Under the pieces are notes generated by a model. It did no database searches. It had not been told where the DNA came from and saw only the letters and a program-made list of their open reading frames with translations. A DNA stretch of 57,051 nucleotides. Origin: Paulinella micropora (Eukaryota > Cercozoa > Imbricatea > Euglyphida). The stretch spans positions 1,328,430 through 1,385,480 of the forward strand of contig BJOX01000032.1 in NCBI GenBank assembly GCA_009731375.1, given 5' to 3'. This document shows, piece after piece, positions 35,166 through 44,461 of this stretch; the first letter of the stretch is position 1; each line of letters begins with the position of its first letter. Both the position numbers and the translations under genes were made by a program.

Positions 35166-38100
35166 TCACTGCCTTCGTCGTCTGGCGCGGATTTCTTTGC
35201 CTGGTGGAGGACCACCAACAAAAGTCAGATCGAACTTTGACTGTTCGAGAATGTCCCAGATCTTATTAGGGATTCCGCCCAACGATAATTCAAAAGGGAC
35301 ATCAAGCACTCCTCTTGGCAGTGTCTGAATGGTCCACGCAGTGTAATCCTTGTCTCTGGGAGTAATTGTATCATCCCATGTCTCGAGACTTTTTGCGTCT
35401 TTATATACTGGCAGATAATGTCTTGCCTTTGGATCCTCAACCGGGTCCATACTTCTCCAGAACTGGAGTATCGGTTGTACTATCTTTGCGGCTGATGATA
35501 TTTTGAGTGTCCGTGTGACACGCATCTGTCGTGGGACCGCCACGACCCGCATCAAGTATAAGTCTGAGAGAGTGTCATCAGCGACATGTTGTTCCGCTGG
35601 TCTCATCAGATAGAAAACATTTTTCACCCATGCGATGGTTGCTATCGCATCGCCTTCCTTCCATCGCTCATGGACAATCTCAACGTTGCCCGCGTTTGGG
35701 TCAGTGTCCGTCCCCTCCTCCTCCTGGTGGACGTCCTTTGATCTCATCGACCTCATCGCCTTCCTCGGTTGGTCGTTGATAAGATCATTCCGCGCTCTCC
35801 TTAGCTGCGCCTCTGTGATCTTCTCCTTCTTTCCGCTATGCTCTCGCGGAGACTTGGACTGAGTCCCCACCGCGCTTATGCGGTCAGTCTTCTCCTTGCT
35901 GTCCACCTCACTCTCCTCCTTCTCAGCTATCGGTGCCCGATAAGCATCGTCTTGGTCTATGCCAGCCTCCTTGTGGATGGGCGGCACCTCTTTGAAATCA
36001 TCCTTCATCCGTTTTAACGCCTCCTCAACGGATTCATCTTCCAGTAAGAAGGGATCATACTTAATCAGCCTTCTTACATTCACAATTTGCACCTTCCCTC
36101 TACCCCTGATCTTGTAATTCAGAGGTCCCGTCTGTTCCATAATCTGATAAGGTCCTTTCCAGTGAGTGAACAGCTTAGAGCTGACTCCCTTCGGGACTTG
36201 AGGATGGTACAATAGTACAATATCCCCGACCTGGAACTTGATCTGATCCAAGTGCGCTTGTCGCACCCCTTCAGCATCAGTCTTTCGGCGCTCCGCCTCT
36301 CTATGCGCCCTGACTATTTGTTCCGCCTCCATCTTCACTCTAAGTCTCATCCCAAACAACTCATCCGCATCCGCCCAAGTGTCTTTTGGGTGAAGGAGCG
36401 AAGTCGGGATATCAGGCTCACGCCCATATACTAACTGATATGGCGAGATTGAGCTCTTCGAGCCTCCTAACGCCGTAGAGGGTAGACAGTTCATTGCAAA
36501 CGCAAATGATGGTGCTGCCTCGACCCATGCTCTTTGATTCTCCTTCTTCGTGCAATACATCTTTAGCGAGGCTTTGAGGGGTCTGTGTACCCGCTCGATT
36601 TTCCCATTTGCTCGCGGGTTATAGGCAGTAACATATTGCCATTTCATCCCGTAATACTTAGATAGTTTGTCGATGACCTCGTTATTAAAGTCCGAGCCTC
36701 GATCAGAACATATCTTTCTTGGTACTCCGATCTGTGAGATGATCCTATCGATCAGCGCCTCGGCCGTCGTCTTGCCGGTAACGTCTTTGACAGGGATGAT
36801 CCACACATAGTTGGTGGCTCTGTCAATAGCCGTAAGGAGGTATTTGTAACCATCCTTCGATTCTGGGAAAGGTCCCACATGATCAATGTGTATAAACTCA
36901 AACATCCCCGCATGAAGAGGAAATTCGCCAATCAGGCCGAAATTTGCCTTCAGTGGTGTTTTGTTTATCTTGCACGGGATGCATGCATCCACCGCCTGAT
37001 CTATCTCCTCCTTCATCTTCTTCCACCAGAATCGCCTCGCTACGAACATATGAGTTCGTTGTCGACCCGGATGCGCCAAAAGTGGGCAATTGTGGGCTGC
37101 GACAAATATAAATCGTCTCAGACTCTCCGGTACCCAAAGGGTCCATTTGTCCGGCTGTGACGCATAGCGACCGTGAAGGCCCTTGTACCACAGTAGACCA
37201 TCTCTCCATCCCATCTCCTTCATCTGATCTTTGATCGCTTTCGTCATCCGTAGCTCATCCGGGTTCTGATATAACTGTATCAGTTCTTTAAACTCCGGAT
37301 CTTGAGCCTGTTGTTGCCTCCATGCGGTAGGCGAGGCTATATGGATAGTACCATCTTCTAGCCGTACCCCGATTCTTTCCGGGTCATCGTCTAGGTCACT
37401 TCTCCGCTCTTGAGGAGGCTCCGCATAAACTTCCTGCGTCTCCTCTTCCTCTCTTATGTTCGCCTTCGCATTCTCATATACCTCATAGGACCACTCAGCG
37501 TCCTCCTGGGTATGTAGCTCACAACATATCCCGTGATCCGGGCCTTGTGGACTGTACCGTAGACCTGTGCGGTCATATCGGACTCCACTCGCCATCTCCA
37601 TCGCCTCAATGTGGCTGACCTCATACACCTTGTCAGTGGACAAGTCTTCCATCTCCACCGTGGACACCAACGCCGATACTTCTGAGTTAAACTCTAGCCT
37701 AGAGAGGCTATCAGCGACCACATTTCGCTTTCCCGGTAGATGGACCATTGTAAAATCGAAACAAGACAAGAACGCTTGCCACCGCGCCAGCCGTCCCGTC
37801 TGTTCATGATTCATCAACCATAATAGGTTATGATGATCAGTTCTGACACTAAATTGAGGTCCTACCCACAAATACTCTCTGAGCCTCTTGAGGGCCCATA
37901 CTACCGCCAACGCCTCTCTTTGCCTTGTGCAATAGTTTCTCTCGGCCGCACACAACTTCCTACTAATAAACATGATTGGGCGTAATTTCTTCTCCTCATC
38001 CTCTTGTTGTAATACAGCCCCAATCGCAAACTTAGATGCGTCTGTATCGACTACGAATTGTTTCGTAAAGTCGGGCATCGTTAACACCAGTCCTCCGTCT

Positions 38101-40946
38101 TTCGGGTCTTTGTAAATGAGATCTTTGAGCGCATGAAACGCTTGCAAAGCCTCTTCGTCCCACTTCTCAAAGTCTCCAAAATCTATCATTTTCTCCACTT
38201 TAGCCCGTGTTGCACCCCAATCGGGTATAAACTGGCTATAGTATTGCGCCATCGCAAGGAATGAGTGCAATTCAGTGCGGTTCTTCGGTATCGGTCGATT
38301 CATAATCTCCTCCCTCTTCTCTTTGGATATCGAGACTCGATTATGGGAGATCTCGTACCCTAAGTATGTCACACTCGTCTTGGCAAGTTGACACTTCTTT
38401 AGATTGCACTTCAGGCCAAAAGCTCCGATGCGCCTGAATATATCGGACAAATGATCGATATGCTCCTCCATTGTGTTAGAGTATACGATAATGTCATCGA
38501 TATAGCAAAATGCATATTCTCCCGCCTTCTGTCCCCGCCTTCTCATAAAGCCACCGTCAGACAAATCATCGTACTGACTGCTCAACATCTTCTGCATCGC
38601 CTTCTGGAAAAGTCCTGGGGCTTGCTTGAGGCCCATCGGAAGCACTTTCCATTGGTATATTTCCATACCCACCACAAACGCCGTCAGCCATCTGGACTTT
38701 TCCTCCAGTGGTATCTGCCAGAAGCCATTCTTAAGGTCAATGACCGAATAGAATTTTGCATTCCGCAGTACTCTCCTTCCTTCTTCTAATGTCGGGAGAG
38801 GATTTCTCTCTTCCTCCAGCACCTTGTTAACACGAGCATAGTTAACTGTCAGGCGCCATTCTCCTCCTGGCTTCGGCACTATTCTCGGTTGTGAGACTAT
38901 TGAGGATGTTGATCTCTCAATAAAGTCCTCATTGAGCAGCTGTCTTGCTAGCTCCTCCGCTATCTTCGCCTCATGTATACTCAAATTCGCCCTTCGTGGT
39001 GCCGGTGACGGCTCCGCACCCGGTATTTTGTAAATAACCGCAGTGAAATCTTCAGGCTTGACACCACCTGCATGTGGAGGGTCAAAAATTTCCTTGTTCG
39101 CCTCTAATTTGGCTTTTAAAAGCTCCTTCTCCTTCTCCGTGCCTACTCCTTCTTCCAATATTTTCCGCGCCGCCTCTTGAAAATCTTCATCAGACATCTG
39201 CTTATGCTGCTTGAGGGGTTCTCTGTCCTCCTCCAAGCCTAAGTCCTCTTCCGAGACATCATCTAGGCCCGTCTTTTCATACGTGACCGTGTCCGGCTCA
39301 TCATCTTTACCGAGCTCCACCAGCATGTCAATGAGTCTCGCGTATTGCAAAGGAGCTTTACGGGTGTAAAAACCATCAAAGCATGTGAATGCTTGCGGTA
39401 TCAATTTCAACTTGTCGAGGTCTCTGAGCTTCCGCTTGTATGCACTGCTCTGCTCACGAGTTCCCATACGACAAGCCACCACTAGCTGTTGCTTGCGAGA
39501 GGGTACCGGTATAGGATGATCAATAAGCCGGTCCCTTATTTCCTGCGCCCATATCGCCTTCTCATTATATGGCAGGATAATAGTATACGGCTTATTATTT
39601 TCGAATAAAGTCCGTAAGCATTTCTTCACTTCAGACAGTGAACGCGGCCACGTGGGCTCGTCACCCCAGAAATCAGTAATAAAACTTTTAATAGTTTCTG
39701 GTGGAGTATCCGGGATTCGCCCCGTTCTCCTTGGTACAAACGCCTCCCTTTTTTCTTCTCCTACTTTCGCATGGAAACAGTATCCGTTAGTAATATGGAC
39801 ATCTGTTCCTACTCCTTCCGCGAATCTCGCCAACGACGGGCTTCTTTGTGCGACACATATAATCTCCTCCTTTCGCTTCTCGATTAAGTCATCAATAGAC
39901 TTTTTGTCCCAATGGCATGTCGGAACTGTGACAGTGCACACTTGGGATTCCCAATTGTCGGTCCAGGACAGTTCATCCGGTCTTACGACATGGGGGTGAA
40001 CGTACACCTCAAGTGCCTCATGTGCGATGGCCATCTTTTTGTGATCCGTCGCTAGACTCAGCTCATAAGCCTCATAAGAGTCAGTAGCGTTGAAGGGATC
40101 AATATCGTTCTCTTCTCCTCTTTTTACTCCATATATCACTCGCCGTGCGGCGCAATCAATCACAGCCCCCATCGTAGCCAATTGGTCATACGATAGTAAT
40201 ATTGACCCGTGGTAACCGGGGACGACATAGAGGTCCATACGGTATACTCGTGCGGATTTCAATTTAAAGGTCAGTGTGATGATTCCCGTGATATCCGTCC
40301 GGCTGCTCACTCCTTTGAGAGTGCCCGTTGACTTTTTCATATTTCCGTCCACCCAGTCCCGGTATCGATTAAAAAACTTCCTGCCGACAATATTAATATT
40401 CGCCATCGTATCATTACCAACTTTTAATATTGTCTTCAATGTTTCACAATAAAGTTCCGTATAACACAGAGCATCGGGCCTGTGTATATTGGCTGCGAGA
40501 ACAAGAACTTTACGTTCCAAATTTTGGAGTCTTGTCTCTAAGTTTTTCAACTCCTCCTTCTTCTCCTCCTGCTTCACCTCATTAACATTTTTATTATTCT
40601 GCGGTACTGGTGCGTTTACTATTTGAGCGACATTGTCTTGTGGTACTTGAGTACACACATTGTCTTTTTGCTCGCCACCCGCCGCGACCGTAGACATTGA
40701 GTCTGTTCGTGGTTGTTTGCTTGGCCGAGGCGATACGTCTGCCATTGGCCTCCTCGCCTCCATCGCAAGTCTCGCCTTCCTATTTGCATCAGTTATCATT
40801 GGTAACCGTGCTGTATGAACGGGTATGAGACTACCTTGGGGCTGCAGTCTCTGTGTACCCACATCTTTGTTTTCACATAGAGGAAGCGTTGGCCCAGTCT
40901 GCACAACAGCATTAGAAAGCACTGTGACTTTAGGGTTAAACTTCAC
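35166..40946 (-). CDS. pol: Pol polyprotein: protease, unassigned domain, RT, RNase H, integrase, C-terminal domain
   Basis: Makes and integrates element cDNA. The open frame continues from gag in phase after one TGA; the first codon shown is GTG and the first ATG is codon 50, so expression by readthrough is likely. Order by residue: coiled-coil-like charged stretch 120-150; protease about 172-275 with DTMA at 179-182 and ILLSYDQLATMGAVID; unassigned domain about 420-545; RT about 640-880 (D737, YIDD 815-818, with a basic insertion of about 15-20 residues before YIDD); RNase H D969, E1011, D1037, D1079; HHCC H1285, H1292, C1322, C1325; integrase D1355, D1415, E1451 (exact D,D-35-E); GPY/F about 1590-1630; C-terminal domain to 1926. 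All catalytic residues of RT, RNase H and integrase are present. Confidence 0.95.
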   Translation of the reverse strand: MKFNPKVTVLSNAVVQTGPTLPLCENKDVGTQRLQPQGSLIPVHTARLPMITDANRKARLAMEARRPMADVSPRPSKQPRTDSMSTVAAGGEQKDNVCTQVPQDNVAQIVNAPVPQNNKNVNEVKQEEKKEELKNLETRLQNLERKVLVLAANIHRPDALCYTELYCETLKTILKVGNDTMANINIVGRKFFNRYRDWVDGNMKKSTGTLKGVSSRTDITGIITLTFKLKSARVYRMDLYVVPGYHGSILLSYDQLATMGAVIDCAARRVIYGVKRGEENDIDPFNATDSYEAYELSLATDHKKMAIAHEALEVYVHPHVVRPDELSWTDNWESQVCTVTVPTCHWDKKSIDDLIEKRKEEIICVAQRSPSLARFAEGVGTDVHITNGYCFHAKVGEEKREAFVPRRTGRIPDTPPETIKSFITDFWGDEPTWPRSLSEVKKCLRTLFENNKPYTIILPYNEKAIWAQEIRDRLIDHPIPVPSRKQQLVVACRMGTREQSSAYKRKLRDLDKLKLIPQAFTCFDGFYTRKAPLQYARLIDMLVELGKDDEPDTVTYEKTGLDDVSEEDLGLEEDREPLKQHKQMSDEDFQEAARKILEEGVGTEKEKELLKAKLEANKEIFDPPHAGGVKPEDFTAVIYKIPGAEPSPAPRRANLSIHEAKIAEELARQLLNEDFIERSTSSIVSQPRIVPKPGGEWRLTVNYARVNKVLEEERNPLPTLEEGRRVLRNAKFYSVIDLKNGFWQIPLEEKSRWLTAFVVGMEIYQWKVLPMGLKQAPGLFQKAMQKMLSSQYDDLSDGGFMRRRGQKAGEYAFCYIDDIIVYSNTMEEHIDHLSDIFRRIGAFGLKCNLKKCQLAKTSVTYLGYEISHNRVSISKEKREEIMNRPIPKNRTELHSFLAMAQYYSQFIPDWGATRAKVEKMIDFGDFEKWDEEALQAFHALKDLIYKDPKDGGLVLTMPDFTKQFVVDTDASKFAIGAVLQQEDEEKKLRPIMFISRKLCAAERNYCTRQREALAVVWALKRLREYLWVGPQFSVRTDHHNLLWLMNHEQTGRLARWQAFLSCFDFTMVHLPGKRNVVADSLSRLEFNSEVSALVSTVEMEDLSTDKVYEVSHIEAMEMASGVRYDRTGLRYSPQGPDHGICCELHTQEDAEWSYEVYENAKANIREEEETQEVYAEPPQERRSDLDDDPERIGVRLEDGTIHIASPTAWRQQQAQDPEFKELIQLYQNPDELRMTKAIKDQMKEMGWRDGLLWYKGLHGRYASQPDKWTLWVPESLRRFIFVAAHNCPLLAHPGRQRTHMFVARRFWWKKMKEEIDQAVDACIPCKINKTPLKANFGLIGEFPLHAGMFEFIHIDHVGPFPESKDGYKYLLTAIDRATNYVWIIPVKDVTGKTTAEALIDRIISQIGVPRKICSDRGSDFNNEVIDKLSKYYGMKWQYVTAYNPRANGKIERVHRPLKASLKMYCTKKENQRAWVEAAPSFAFAMNCLPSTALGGSKSSISPYQLVYGREPDIPTSLLHPKDTWADADELFGMRLRVKMEAEQIVRAHREAERRKTDAEGVRQAHLDQIKFQVGDIVLLYHPQVPKGVSSKLFTHWKGPYQIMEQTGPLNYKIRGRGKVQIVNVRRLIKYDPFLLEDESVEEALKRMKDDFKEVPPIHKEAGIDQDDAYRAPIAEKEESEVDSKEKTDRISAVGTQSKSPREHSGKKEKITEAQLRRARNDLINDQPRKAMRSMRSKDVHQEEEGTDTDPNAGNVEIVHERWKEGDAIATIAWVKNVFYLMRPAEQHVADDTLSDLYLMRVVAVPRQMRVTRTLKISSAAKIVQPILQFWRSMDPVEDPKARHYLPVYKDAKSLETWDDTITPRDKDYTAWTIQTLPRGVLDVPFELSLGGIPNKIWDILEQSKFDLTFVGGPPPGKEIRARRRRQ

Positions 40947-40979
40947 AGTCTTCTCCTTCCTCTCTTCTTCCCCCTCCAG

Positions 40980-43676
40980 TCATTCCACCACCTCGAAACG
41001 ATTACCTTGAGTAGTGTCCGGGTAGGATGACGTATCGGTCTCCGAGGCAGTGTTGTAGGCCTGAGCTCGACCGAAATTTGGGTTGGAGCTTGCCCACGAG
41101 CCTCCTCCTCCTCTGGGTGGGGGGGCTGGAGCTCGAACAGCTCTCCCTCCATAAGGGGTATATCCCCGACCTCCTCCTCTTCCTCTCTGAGGGGTTCCCT
41201 GCCACCTCGAGGCTCCTCTCCATGTTCCTCGTCCTCGTCCTCCTCCTCCTCCTCCTCCTCCTCCTCCTGCTCCTGCTCCTCCTTCTCGTCCTCTTTGAGA
41301 GGCCTTTAAGTTCTTTTGTCTCTCCCTTTCCTCCTTCTTCTCCTTCATCCTCTTCATGTAGGTAATGATTGCCTCTCGTAACTCCTCATCATCACACATA
41401 TTGGCATACCAACCTTCGTTCACAGCGGCAATCTGAAGCATATTGAAAAGGCCCGGTTCCTTGCCTTCCGTCCTGCTCAGAAAATTTGCCCTTGGTGTTG
41501 GGTTCTGCCTATCATGATTGAAAGAGCAGTCTCTGTTCTCCATCTGTGCCTTACACTGCAAGCCCGCGAACCACCTCCAACATGCGGTCTTCAGGTCTGG
41601 CTCTCTCTGTCTCTTCCAACCGGCAACTCTGTTTGTGTACGTGGCTTGTGCGCCAACAGGTACACCGCCTGCCTGTGCCGTATGTGCCTCCGTGAGCGAG
41701 TCCATGTTTGAGCATGCACTCATCACTTCTTGAAACAGTGCTGACGGAGCAACGCTTTGAACCGTATTTTCGAACACGTGTGTCTCGAGGAAGTTCTTGG
41801 ACTTCACTGAGCTAAACGTCGAGCATTGTTGTATGAGCTGAGTAAGCTTACTCGGGTTAACTGTGTGTAACGCCGAAAAGAAATAGAGGATGATCGACTT
41901 GCGGCCATAGAATAGCCCATAGGAGGAAACTACCTCCGTAAGGGTCGCCGCCAAGCCAACAGCACTCCTCAAACTCATCGCCACTGTCTCAAAGATTTCA
42001 AATCCTATGAGAGTACCAGTGCAGAGATGCTGGTATCCATGAGATTGAAAATATGAAATGAGTGTGGCCACCGCCAGTTCACACTGAGCGTCTAGGCCTG
42101 TTGCATTGTTTCTCTTAATCTCCTCCTTCTTTCTCAAAAACTTGTACTGTGTCAGATCAAATCCCTCCGAGACTAGAGATTGGTCAAAAACAGTAACAAG
42201 GGCCTCGTATTCCTGCGTTTCGTCGCAAGGAAAAGCCTTCATGCAGGCATTGATCTCTTTGAGCTTGCTCAAAAGCGAAGCATCAGAGTCTTTGTCTGAG
42301 CTCGTCTTGGCATATAGCATGAGACTTGCCACTCCTCCTTTCTTCCCCTTGAAGGCATTTATGATGTTCTGTCTGTCCTTCTTCTCCGTGTTTGTGACCA
42401 CCACCGTAGTTGAGCCCGAGGGTGCAGGGGCTGGTGGGGCAGGAGCTGGTGGGGTCAAATATGTCGGAGGGTGTGTCTTTGCACCACTCACTTTTGCTTT
42501 CATTCTTTCCAGTCTCATCGTCTTCTCGAACTCCTCATTCTCTTTCGCCTTCTTCTTCTCAGATATCACCAGCTTTTGAGCATGAGTGATAAAGGCCACC
42601 AATTCAGAAGCAGATCTGAGAAAATTATATTTCTCCACATATTGGTCAACACCTGCTTTGTTGGCGACCGGTGGTGCGTTACTAAGTGATTTAAGGACAG
42701 AGTGATCCTTGGTAGGAATCCATCTCTTCCATGCCTCCTTGTGCAGTAACGCACCCATCAACAGTCTGATCTTGGTCAGAACTCTGTCGGTCTTCTCTAA
42801 CTCATCAATCACAGGATGAGTTTCTCCTGCTGCCTTAATGCTTTTTTCCATCTCTGCCTTCCCCTCCTCCAAGGCCTTTATTTCCATTGTAAAAAAATGA
42901 AATATGCCACTCGAGTTTTTCGAACCCAGATTGGTCTTCATTTTTGTTACATCGACTGCCTCCTGACCAGTCGCGAGGAATCTGGCCGTTGCTCTTGGGT
43001 TTGTGTACTGGAGGTAACCCTCACATCGTGGGCCGTATGTACGTTCCCAAATCAGGGTTTGAGTGTACACCCCAAAGATAGCATCGAGTAATTCAAGGTG
43101 GGTGTGTGTGTCCCCAAACTTGATATGCTGTATCTTCTTTCTCTCTTCTGGATCAGAGACCAGTTTGCCGAGGAGCTGTGCTGTGTTTGATAATAGGATA
43201 TAGACATCCTTTTTAGCACGACTTTTCTCTCTTCTTTGATCCTGAGGGATCCACACATAGGTGTCCTTCTCTACCCCCATCTTGTTATCAAACTCTTCTT
43301 TAGTGAGGTCATAGTGGTCTTGCACCCACTGTTGTTCCTCCACTGTGATCTCCTCTCCATCACTATGAATCAAGTCGATCATTTTTCGTCCTCCTCCTCC
43401 CGTGTAGGCAGGTGGTAAGGGATTACCATATGCTCCTCCTCCTCCCGTCTCTTCTTGTTCAAATCCTCCTTCATCTTCGTCTCCTCCATATCTTCCTTCA
43501 TCATCCCAGCCCTCTTCTACTCCTCCTCCTACTCCTTCATCTCCTCCTCCTCCTTCATTCAATCCTCCTCCTCCTCCTTCATTCAATCCTCTTCCTCCTC
43601 CTCCTCCTGCTTCTTCTTCTTCTCTTCTTTGATCTGCCTCCGAGAATTCACTCACTTCGGCGGTCTCTGTCGACAT
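40980..43676 (-). CDS. gag: Gag polyprotein with CCCH zinc finger and RGG tail
   Basis: 898 codons from ATG at 43676 to TGA at 40980-40982. Residues about 15-90 are an acidic Gly/Glu-rich array encoded by GGA/GAA triplets. A central region rich in helix-forming charged residues follows, then a Pro/Ala linker (TPPAPAPPAPAP). Residues 699-721 form C-x8-C-x8-C-x3-H (CWRWFAGLQC ... CSFNH), a CCCH-type finger where most gypsy Gags have CCHC knuckles. The tail is Arg/Gly-rich (RGRGTWRG, RGRGGGRGY), typical of RNA binding. I could not assign the capsid part to a named family by eye. The frame continues past the TGA into Pol without another stop. Confidence 0.92.
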   Translation of the reverse strand: MSTETAEVSEFSEADQRREEEEAGGGGGRGLNEGGGGGLNEGGGGDEGVGGGVEEGWDDEGRYGGDEDEGGFEQEETGGGGAYGNPLPPAYTGGGGRKMIDLIHSDGEEITVEEQQWVQDHYDLTKEEFDNKMGVEKDTYVWIPQDQRREKSRAKKDVYILLSNTAQLLGKLVSDPEERKKIQHIKFGDTHTHLELLDAIFGVYTQTLIWERTYGPRCEGYLQYTNPRATARFLATGQEAVDVTKMKTNLGSKNSSGIFHFFTMEIKALEEGKAEMEKSIKAAGETHPVIDELEKTDRVLTKIRLLMGALLHKEAWKRWIPTKDHSVLKSLSNAPPVANKAGVDQYVEKYNFLRSASELVAFITHAQKLVISEKKKAKENEEFEKTMRLERMKAKVSGAKTHPPTYLTPPAPAPPAPAPSGSTTVVVTNTEKKDRQNIINAFKGKKGGVASLMLYAKTSSDKDSDASLLSKLKEINACMKAFPCDETQEYEALVTVFDQSLVSEGFDLTQYKFLRKKEEIKRNNATGLDAQCELAVATLISYFQSHGYQHLCTGTLIGFEIFETVAMSLRSAVGLAATLTEVVSSYGLFYGRKSIILYFFSALHTVNPSKLTQLIQQCSTFSSVKSKNFLETHVFENTVQSVAPSALFQEVMSACSNMDSLTEAHTAQAGGVPVGAQATYTNRVAGWKRQREPDLKTACWRWFAGLQCKAQMENRDCSFNHDRQNPTPRANFLSRTEGKEPGLFNMLQIAAVNEGWYANMCDDEELREAIITYMKRMKEKKEERERQKNLKASQRGREGGAGAGGGGGGGGGGRGRGTWRGASRWQGTPQRGRGGGRGYTPYGGRAVRAPAPPPRGGGGSWASSNPNFGRAQAYNTASETDTSSYPDTTQGNRFEVVE

Positions 43677-44461
43677 GATGTCGTAGTAGTGATCAACAGG
43701 AGGACAGTGTCAGCTCCTATGTTTGGTTTTTGTTCGTTTGTGTTCTGTTCCTCCTTCAGTCGATTGACTAGTGAAGAGAGAAACTAATAGAGAGGGTAGG
43801 ATAAGATTCCCTGTCCTCTATGAAACACTGTTTGTATGTTTGTTTTTGTTTGAGAAAAATAGTCTTTGAGACTTTCTCCGATTTCTTGTTCTCCTTACTC
43901 AGATTACTTTCTCCTCCTTCTTTTCTATATTGTATCTAGTATGAGGCACTTGGACCTACACACAGATAGTAATAGAGAAGCTAGAAAAGCTCTCCTTGAG
44001 AAGTCGACAGTCGGTCGGATAGGTTCTCAGACCTACCTTTAGAAAACGATCAGAGATTTGCAAAAATACTCTGACGTATGTGTGAGATAATGCAGATAAA
44101 TGCACAAACTAGAAGGGTAGAGTGTTGTGCTCCTGTCCCTATGCTTGTTTGTGTTTTGTGTGTGTTCCTTCACTCTTCTGTCCACCTCCTTCTTCTTGGT
44201 CTCTGTGTGAGAACAGCAAGAACGACAGAGAGTTTGTATCTGATGTCTCCTTGTGAGCACACAGATACTGATTGGGCTAGAGGGTACGAGACACCTGCTT
44301 GAGACCAATCAAATTATTTGTTTTGTGAAAGAGTTATGAGGGAGCTGTGTTGGAGTATTTGTTTTCGTCTGACGTCCCCTTGCCAGTCTCATGAGTGAAA
44401 ATTCACTCTGTTGCCTGTGTGGCAAAGCAGAAAGAAATCATCTAGTGATGTGGACTCCAAA
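43677..44461 (-). other. 5' leader of copy C with primer-binding site
   Basis: 785 nt between LTR and gag ATG. The TGG-initiated 18-mer TGGAGTCCACATCACTAG (44442-44459, minus strand) lies two bases from the LTR and is the likely tRNA primer site; it is identical in copy B although flanking bases differ. Confidence 0.65.

Noticed and set aside
35531-40000. Antisense frames of 60-115 codons opposite pol and gag
   Set aside because: Shadows of the sense coding strand, repeated in B and C with no domain content.
40946-43676. UGA reassigned as a sense codon, or ciliate-type UAA/UAG as Gln
   Set aside because: The 2800-codon gag-pol contains no other UGA and no UAA/UAG, the pol and carrier frames end naturally at UGA, and family 2 Pol ends at TAG at nearly the same place. 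Readthrough at one site fits better.
44442-44459. Naming the tRNA primer from the primer-binding site
   Set aside because: The 18-mer begins TGG as expected, but I cannot match it confidently to a specific tRNA 3' end without the organism's tRNA set.
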